DNA of 7,403 nucleotides. Source: Campylobacteraceae bacterium. GTDB taxonomy: Bacteria > Campylobacterota > Campylobacteria > Campylobacterales > Sulfurovaceae. The stretch spans positions 1 to 7,403 of the forward strand of contig JALVQH010000023.1 of the NCBI GenBank assembly GCA_027031505.1. Reading direction: 5' to 3'. The notes beneath the pieces are model-generated. The model searched no databases and was not told where the DNA came from. It worked only from the letters and a program-made list of their open reading frames with translations. A program made the translations under genes and the position numbers. Position 1 is the stretch's first letter, and each line of letters opens with the position of its first letter. Positions 5,698 to 7,403 of the stretch are shown here, one piece after another.

Positions 5698-7341
5698 TTA
5701 TTCTCCTATAATTTTGAATTCAACACGGCGATTTTTCGCCTTGTTCTCAGCCGAATCGTTCGGCACTACGGGATCGCTCTCTCCGTACCCTTTTGCCCGG
5801 AGCCGAAACGGATCAATCTGCAGCTTTTCAAGTGCATGCAAAACCCGGTTGACCCGCTCCTGAGAGAGCTTGAGATTGGCGGCATCGTCACCGTCGCTGT
5901 CGGTATATCCTGCGATCTCCACGCGGATATCGGGGTGATTCTGAAGGATGGTGCCGATTTGTTTCACGATCGCTTCCCCTTCAGGGGTCAGCCGGGAACT
6001 TCCACTCTCGAAGGTGATTCGTGCATCACGCAGTATGCTGCCGATCTCCTGCTGAAACGCCCGGCGTTCAGCGTCACTGACGGCCGGCGGCGGAACGACC
6101 CGGGTATCATTGCGGTATGCAACTCCCTGCGCATTGGCAGCAAGCAGACGCTCCATCATATTTTTGTCGTTGGGCGTCGGTACTTCGCCCGAGACCGTGA
6201 GTTGATTGTTCTGAAAGCGAATCGCTCCGCTGCGATAGTTGGCGGCAAAAGCCGGGATCAGCTTTTGTGTCAAAGCGATTACCCGCTCCCCTTCCCGCCC
6301 GTCATCCTGCGCAAGTTTACCCTTTTGATAAAGCACTCCAGCCTCGTCAAAACTCTTCTGCAGAGCAGAAATCTCTTCGGCGGATCCGAATACCCCTTCG
6401 AGAGTAAAAAGCGACCCTTTTTTGGTCAGCTCGAAAGCAATCGGATCCTTCTGGCTCCCTTTGGGGGGTTGGGGTGTGCGGACATGTGTCTCGTTGGTAT
6501 AGTGTACCAGTCCTGCATTCTCTGCAAGGAAAGCATCCATCTCCTTCATGTCGGCTTCCGTAGCTACGTCGCCGTTGATCTCGAAAGCACCATCGACATA
6601 GGCAAATGTCCCATTCTGATAGAGGGAGAGAAACTTGGGAATCAGTTTCTGCGCAGCCGAAATACTCTCCCCTTCTTCGAGATACTTGTCTTGAAGGATC
6701 ACGCCGTTTTCAAATACAATCCCTTCCTGATGCAAAGCGCTCTGCAATGCATGAATCTGAGGCACATTGGCAAAAGAGCCCCTCAATTGAACGTGGGCTC
6801 CCTGCTTGGTTACCACAAAACTGATGGGTTTTTTGTCTGCATCGATGTTGTCCGGAACACCATCCCTGTCCCGATCGGCCGGCATGCTTCTGGCATCAAG
6901 AGGATCGGTGCCTTCCGCCTTCTCGAGTGCGTTGCCGTAACGATCACCGTCGGTATCGTTGTCCGGGTCAGTATTTTCGGCATCCAGCTCATCGGGAACA
7001 CCATCAAGGTCACTGTCATCGAGTGCCGATTCGAGTGCATCGATGATGCCGTCATGATCCCGGTCGGCTGTGAGTCCCTCAATGCCATCTTTTTTCCCGT
7101 CGGCATCGGTATCCGAGAGGATCGGATTGAGTCCCGCTCTGATCTCATCGGCATCGCTCAGTCCATCATGATCCTGATCCGGCATCGCATCGGCATCGGT
7201 GATCACAATAGCAGCTTTTTCGTGTGTCGCAGCCGCCGGAGTCGTCATCAGGGGATCGTGGATATGACGCCAGGTACAAACGACAATCAACAGAATCAGC
7301 AGGCAAATCCAAAAACCGATTTTGTTACATCTTTTCAGCAC
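5698..7341 (-). CDS. OmpA-family envelope protein with TSP3 calcium motifs and BON-like repeats
   Basis: A 547-residue envelope protein. Residues 1-7 carry Lys/Arg and 8-23 are hydrophobic (IGFWICLLILLIVVCTW): an uncleaved anchor or signal peptide placing the rest in the periplasm. Cys22 is not in a normal lipobox. Residues 55-167 hold six thrombospondin-type-3 DxDxDG motifs (55, 78, 93, 109, 127, 156), expected to bind calcium. Residues 174-288 and 302-415 are a tandem duplication, each copy with two BON-like motifs around an invariant Gly (188, 257, 316, 385). A Pro-rich linker (PPPAV) leads to an OmpA C-terminal domain (434-547) with Asp481 and Arg496, the pair that grips peptidoglycan diaminopimelate, and a typical NRRVEF end. 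The layout recalls mycobacterial OmpATb/ArfA (BON plus OmpA) with an added TSP3 stalk. The start is GTG at 7341 with AAAGGAG 5 nt before it. No beta-barrel is evident. It is first in a three-gene operon. A long open frame on the opposite strand is a codon-bias shadow. Confidence 0.92.
   Translation of the reverse strand: MLKRCNKIGFWICLLILLIVVCTWRHIHDPLMTTPAAATHEKAAIVITDADAMPDQDHDGLSDADEIRAGLNPILSDTDADGKKDGIEGLTADRDHDGIIDALESALDDSDLDGVPDELDAENTDPDNDTDGDRYGNALEKAEGTDPLDARSMPADRDRDGVPDNIDADKKPISFVVTKQGAHVQLRGSFANVPQIHALQSALHQEGIVFENGVILQDKYLEEGESISAAQKLIPKFLSLYQNGTFAYVDGAFEINGDVATEADMKEMDAFLAENAGLVHYTNETHVRTPQPPKGSQKDPIAFELTKKGSLFTLEGVFGSAEEISALQKSFDEAGVLYQKGKLAQDDGREGERVIALTQKLIPAFAANYRSGAIRFQNNQLTVSGEVPTPNDKNMMERLLAANAQGVAYRNDTRVVPPPAVSDAERRAFQQEIGSILRDARITFESGSSRLTPEGEAIVKQIGTILQNHPDIRVEIAGYTDSDGDDAANLKLSQERVNRVLHALEKLQIDPFRLRAKGYGESDPVVPNDSAENKAKNRRVEFKIIGE
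5701..5706 (-). promoter_or_regulatory. Ribosome binding site embedded in the end of the OmpA-like gene
   Basis: AGGAGA (5706-5701, - strand) lies within the last codons of the OmpA-like gene (Ile-Gly-Glu) and 6 nt before the ATG at 5694. It supports the chosen start of the helix-hairpin-helix gene and implies that ribosomes terminating upstream help start it. Confidence 0.75.
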
Positions 7342-7346
7342 ATTTT

Positions 7347-7353
7347 CTCCTTT
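7347..7353 (-). promoter_or_regulatory. Ribosome binding site supporting a GTG start of the OmpA-like gene
   Basis: AAAGGAG (7353-7347, - strand) is 5 nt before GTG at 7341-7339. An overlapping ATG at 7343-7341 is in another frame and reads ATG-TGC-TGA, stopping after two codons. The next in-frame ATG is residue 32, beyond the membrane anchor, so GTG is the sensible start. Confidence 0.75.
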
Positions 7354-7376
7354 CGTAAATATAAATGTGTATCTGC

Positions 7377-7382
7377 ATTCTA
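7377..7382 (-). promoter_or_regulatory. Possible -10 element for the OmpA-like operon
   Basis: On the - strand TAGAAT (7382-7377) would start transcription near 7370 and give a leader of about 29 nt. The matching -35 region falls at or beyond the window edge; what is visible is T-rich (TTTTT at 7401-7397). An alternative is TTGAAT (7387-7382) with TATATT (7363-7358) at 18-nt spacing. That pair matches better, but would start transcription inside the ribosome site, so it is less likely. Confidence 0.35.
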
Positions 7383-7403
7383 TTCAAACATAGTTTAAAA
7401 ACA

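Noticed and set aside
5836..7398. 520-codon open frame on the + strand opposite the OmpA-like gene
   Set aside because: It mirrors the OmpA-like gene, which has clear signal-anchor, TSP3, BON-like and OmpA motifs. The + frame has no recognisable domain or ribosome site; it is open because of codon bias on the other strand.

Overview
The window looks like a chromosomal segment of a Campylobacterota (Epsilonproteobacteria) member, probably one of the GC-richer free-living sulfur- or hydrogen-oxidising lineages rather than Campylobacter or Helicobacter. This rests on a class-E succinate dehydrogenase / methylmenaquinol:fumarate reductase (A-B-E gene order, as in Wolinella MfrABE), and on a TATAAT box preceded by AT-rich sequence instead of a clear -35. 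Coding DNA appears to be above 50% G+C by eye, while intergenic DNA is AT-rich. The genus is not resolved.

Region 1 (1-3604, + strand) is one operon: the flavoprotein sdhA/mfrA (5' end outside the window), the iron-sulfur protein sdhB/mfrB and the two-CCG-domain subunit sdhE/mfrE. Gaps are 9-10 nt, and an AAGGAG ribosome site overlaps each upstream stop codon. Electrons would pass between succinate/fumarate at FAD, three Fe-S clusters in B, and the HdrB-like E subunit facing the quinone pool. No classical membrane anchor (SdhC/D or FrdC) follows E.

Region 2 (3605-3771) is intergenic. It holds a hairpin that may end the sdh transcript, a 7-bp tandem repeat (AATTTCT, about 3.7 copies) and a TATAAT promoter element for the next gene.

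Region 3 (3772-4590, + strand) is a single gene for a DUF533/YebE-like protein. Its N-terminal half is a Gly/Leu-rich repeat array and its C-terminal half a TerB-like helical domain. A short convergent gap (4591-4659) with two small hairpins separates it from the next operon.

Region 4 (7403-4660, - strand) is a three-gene cell-envelope operon. First is a large OmpA-family protein (signal anchor, six thrombospondin-type-3 calcium motifs, four BON-like repeats, OmpA peptidoglycan-binding domain). Three bases after its stop comes a membrane-anchored protein with a long acidic linker and a C-terminal helix-hairpin-helix domain. After a 63-nt gap that can form a 10-bp RNA hairpin comes a 68-aa helical protein. 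By charge distribution the OmpA-like protein should face the periplasm and the helix-hairpin-helix domain the cytoplasm, so the pair may act across the inner membrane; that is inference.

I see no mobile element, CRISPR array, tRNA or rRNA. No clearly new system is demonstrated. The most interesting parts are the Region 4 operon, the repeat-bearing DUF533 gene with its repeat-bearing promoter, and the Fe-S details of the class-E complex.
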